A stretch of DNA of 64,000 nt from Sphingobacterium arenae (GTDB taxonomy: Bacteria > Bacteroidota > Bacteroidia > Sphingobacteriales > Sphingobacteriaceae), in contig NZ_JACNYK010000001.1 of the NCBI RefSeq assembly GCF_014692505.1, positions 1,311,922 to 1,375,921 of the forward strand, written 5' to 3'. Shown piece by piece: positions 62,062 to 64,000 of the stretch (the stretch's first letter is position 1; the number at the start of each line of letters is the position of its first letter). Both the position numbers and the translations under genes were made by a program. The notes below the pieces were generated by a model. The model did not search any database, was not told where the DNA came from, and saw only the letters and a list, made by a program, of their open reading frames with translations.

Positions 62062-62646
62062 TTAAAACTTATATCCAACAGATAAGCCTACTATTCGATC
62101 TCGGCTATCAAGGGCTTTACTCGTTTTGTTAACCGAGTGATTATATCGAAGATCTATCGTAAAGCGATTGATGTCCGTTCCGATGTTCACAACGCCATCA
62201 AAAGTGAATGTATTGAAATTTGTGTTATCTGTAGCATCAATCTTTTTTAAGTTATAGTTTACTTGAGGACCTACGGAAGCTCGTAAATTCATTTGCGCTG
62301 TTTCTATGATTTTATAGCCTAGTTGGATCGGTAAATTCAATTGATAGAAAGTCGGCTTGTAGTTTCGTTGTTGAAATGTATATTTCGACTTAAAGGTAGA
62401 AAAGGTTAATTCTCCTTGCAGATATAGTTTTTCAGAAGTTCGAGCGAAAACTCCCGCTTGTATCCCAAACTTCGATTCAGAATCACTGACCGCTTTATTG
62501 CCAAAGCTTGGCATATTGTATAAAGCTCCTGCCCTCAAACCGTATGTAATGTCTTGGGCATATGCTGTTAACTGAAAGCCAAGACATAAAACGAAAATCG
62601 TTAATACGTGCTGTGCTTGTTTTTGCATTTTTTGCGTTTTTTTCAT
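62062..62646 (-). CDS. Outer-membrane beta-barrel protein (PorT-type fold)
   Basis: The 194-residue product has a signal peptide (VLTIFVLCLGFQLTAYAQ) and then eight or so alternating strands, for example YGLRAGALYNMPSFGNK, YLQGELTFSTFKSKYTF, MNLRASVGPQVNYNLKK and the terminal IVGLSVGYKF with the final Phe. This is the small barrel family common in Bacteroidota; the function is not known. It is a single gene divergent from the sigma/FecR pair. Confidence 0.85.
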   Translation of the reverse strand: MKKTQKMQKQAQHVLTIFVLCLGFQLTAYAQDITYGLRAGALYNMPSFGNKAVSDSESKFGIQAGVFARTSEKLYLQGELTFSTFKSKYTFQQRNYKPTFYQLNLPIQLGYKIIETAQMNLRASVGPQVNYNLKKIDATDNTNFNTFTFDGVVNIGTDINRFTIDLRYNHSVNKTSKALDSRDRIVGLSVGYKF

Positions 62647-62866
62647 TTTGTGATTACGTTTAAGATTAAATATTGTTTATTCTTTTAGGTATATGACAGT
62701 TTATTCTGGATATACCCTTACTGTAAAATAAAAATAAATTGTCGTTGTCTATTTTTGTTCCAAAAGAATGGAGAATGTGGATGAAAAAACAAAAAGAGAA
62801 AATCTTTCAAGGGTGAAAACCGAATTGATTGTCTTTATAGATAGTTAGGGCATTTAGAATATAAAT

Positions 62867-63400
62867 ATGCTGTTAGATAAAGAAAAAAAATTTGAAGAAG
62901 TATTCAGGGCTCATTTTGGAGAGCTGCATCGATATGCTTTTAAAATATTGGGGAATACCGAGACGGCGGAAGAAACTGTTCAACAAGTTTTTTTGAAACT
63001 GTGGGAAAAAGACTGGCAACGAATTATCCATACATCTGTTCGATCCTATCTGTACCGTGCGGTATATAACGAGAGTGTAAATCTCATTAAGCGAGAACAA
63101 CGAAAGGTTCGATATGAAATAGATCTGCAACATGCTGGGGCTAATCACACCTATGCAGAACAAAGTGATACTGAATTGCGACGACAATTGCATGTCGCCC
63201 TGGCTAGATTACCAGAAAAGAGCCGGATGGTATTTGAGATGAGTAGGTTTCAGGAATTGAAATATCATGAAATAGCAGACGCGCTGACATTGTCACTAAA
63301 AACTGTGGAAGGGCATATGACCAGAGCGTTGAAACACTTGCGACATCATCTCGCAGATTATTTAAATCTATTGACTTTAATCATCATGACAGGATTATGA
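62867..63400 (+). CDS. ECF sigma factor (FecI-like)
   Basis: The 177-residue product has region 2 (FEEVFRAHFGELHRYAFKIL then TAEETVQQVFLKLWEKDWQR) and region 4 (LPEKSRMVFEMSRFQELKYH then EIADALTLSLKTVEGHMTRA). It overlaps the FecR-like gene by four bases (ATGA), the usual coupling of sigma and anti-sigma in SusC/SusD-type transport systems. A SusC/D pair would be expected to the right of the window. Confidence 0.95.
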   Translation: MLLDKEKKFEEVFRAHFGELHRYAFKILGNTETAEETVQQVFLKLWEKDWQRIIHTSVRSYLYRAVYNESVNLIKREQRKVRYEIDLQHAGANHTYAEQSDTELRRQLHVALARLPEKSRMVFEMSRFQELKYHEIADALTLSLKTVEGHMTRALKHLRHHLADYLNLLTLIIMTGL

Positions 63401-64000
63401 AAGAATTGATAATAAAATATATTGTTGGAGAAGCCAACAATCAAGAGCGTCTTTTGGTGGAAGCGTGGGTTGCTGAGCAAAGCGACAATAAAAAGGAATT
63501 GGAGGAAATGAAAAAAGTATGGGACATTGGGGGCGAATTTAATGAGGTTCCTGAAATAAACATTGATAAGGCATGGTCTGATTTCGTTCGGATGCGTGGC
63601 AAGGGGAAGCGATATAGCCTGAATTGGATGCACATAGCTGCGTCGTTGGTACTGTTGGGGGCATTTGCTTTTTGGGGACTCCGATCTTTTCTAAGCGTAG
63701 AAACACAACTAGCAACAGATCTACAGGTACAACACATTGGATTGCCGGACGGGAGTACGGTGCATCTAAATACACACGCAGAAATGGTGTATCGAAAGCA
63801 ATGGCTTGAGAAAGACCGAAAGGTTCGGCTACTGAAAGGAGAAGTCTTTTTTGACGTAAAAAAAGACATACATCATCCTTTTGTCATCGAAAGCGGTAAA
63901 AGTAAAATCACAGTGTTAGGGACAAGTTTTCAGGTTCGGCGAGATGGAATGGATACAGAAGTTATTGTTGCGAGTGGTGCTGTAAAAGTTGGCTACAGGG
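63397..64000 (+). CDS. FecR-like anti-sigma factor (3' end beyond the window)
   Basis: The first 201 codons are present and open to the window edge. The cytoplasmic N-terminal part (MKELIIKYIVGEANNQERLL) is followed by one membrane span at about 76-98 (LNWMHIAASLVLLGAFAFWG) and the FecR domain starting with VQHIGLPDGSTVHLNTHAEM (about 110-129), FFDVKKDIHHPFVIESGKSK and ITVLGTSFQVRR. In this family the protein relays signal from a TonB receptor to its sigma factor. The gene starts at the ATG overlapping the sigma stop. Confidence 0.93.
   Translation, partial: MKELIIKYIVGEANNQERLLVEAWVAEQSDNKKELEEMKKVWDIGGEFNEVPEINIDKAWSDFVRMRGKGKRYSLNWMHIAASLVLLGAFAFWGLRSFLSVETQLATDLQVQHIGLPDGSTVHLNTHAEMVYRKQWLEKDRKVRLLKGEVFFDVKKDIHHPFVIESGKSKITVLGTSFQVRRDGMDTEVIVASGAVKVGYR

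Noticed and set aside
63441..63869. 142-codon minus-strand frame at the right edge
   Set aside because: The plus strand encodes a clear FecR-like protein here, in frame with the sigma overlap and open to the window end.

Overview
The window looks like a chromosomal segment of a member of the Bacteroidota, most likely of the family Sphingobacteriaceae. The grounds are the protein style of the housekeeping genes, several TAnnTTTG / TTTG promoters typical of this phylum, absence of Shine-Dalgarno dependence, a sigma/FecR pair at the right edge, a BlaI/BlaR1-type pair whose sensor carries TonB-plug-like repeats, a split transketolase, and many SPII lipoproteins. The genus is an inference. There is no CRISPR array, no recognisable transposase and no prophage.

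Layout. 0-5 kb: ileS, a DksA/TraR-like gene and lspA as one minus-strand unit, then an IscA/ErpA-type Fe-S carrier. 5-11.7 kb: glyA, an ECF-like sigma factor, then a compact minus-strand run nuoA-nuoB-purK-purE, and ffh. 11.8-14.5 kb: a membrane zinc peptidase, an SH3 protein and a BON lipoprotein, then a 460-bp gene-free stretch full of short direct repeats in front of an HU-like gene. 14.8-24.7 kb: a surface-glycan cluster of eight glycosyltransferases on both strands plus a DUF4254 gene; inside it lies a MACPF (perforin-like) lipoprotein gene. 24.7-32.6 kb: a repeat-bounded spacer and then nuoHIJKLMN. nuoA and nuoB are 15 kb away and nuoC-G are not present, so complex I genes are split. 32.7-40.2 kb: META-domain lipoprotein, gltA, blaI/blaR1-like pair, pth, rplY, tRNA-Gln, prs and two identical initiator tRNAs. 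40.5-46.6 kb: three overlapping genes for a helix-hairpin-helix outer-membrane-barrel protein, a ComEC-like channel and RecQ. 46.6-60.4 kb: SGNH hydrolase, class III aminotransferase, an ECF sigma/anti-sigma unit placed after the two transketolase halves, Nfu, purB, a small lipoprotein, an acyl-CoA dehydrogenase, yidC, pyrG and rplS. 60.6-64 kb: tRNA-Pro with a duplicated 3' end, a short repeat-bounded segment with an AlkD-like gene, an outer-membrane barrel protein and an ECF sigma/FecR pair cut by the window edge.

How the parts fit. Most genes serve core functions: translation (ileS, rplY, rplS, pth, tRNAs), protein export and membrane insertion (ffh, lspA, yidC), purine and pyrimidine synthesis (purE, purK, purB, prs, pyrG), respiration and central carbon flow (nuo, gltA, transketolase) and Fe-S assembly. 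The accessory interest lies in three places: the glycan cluster with its MACPF lipoprotein, which recalls the antibacterial BSAP toxins of Bacteroides that sit beside genes for the surface glycan they target; the barrel/ComEC/RecQ operon, a plausible DNA uptake or processing unit; and the tRNA-Pro-associated repeats around the AlkD-like gene. These functional links are inferences from gene order and motifs.
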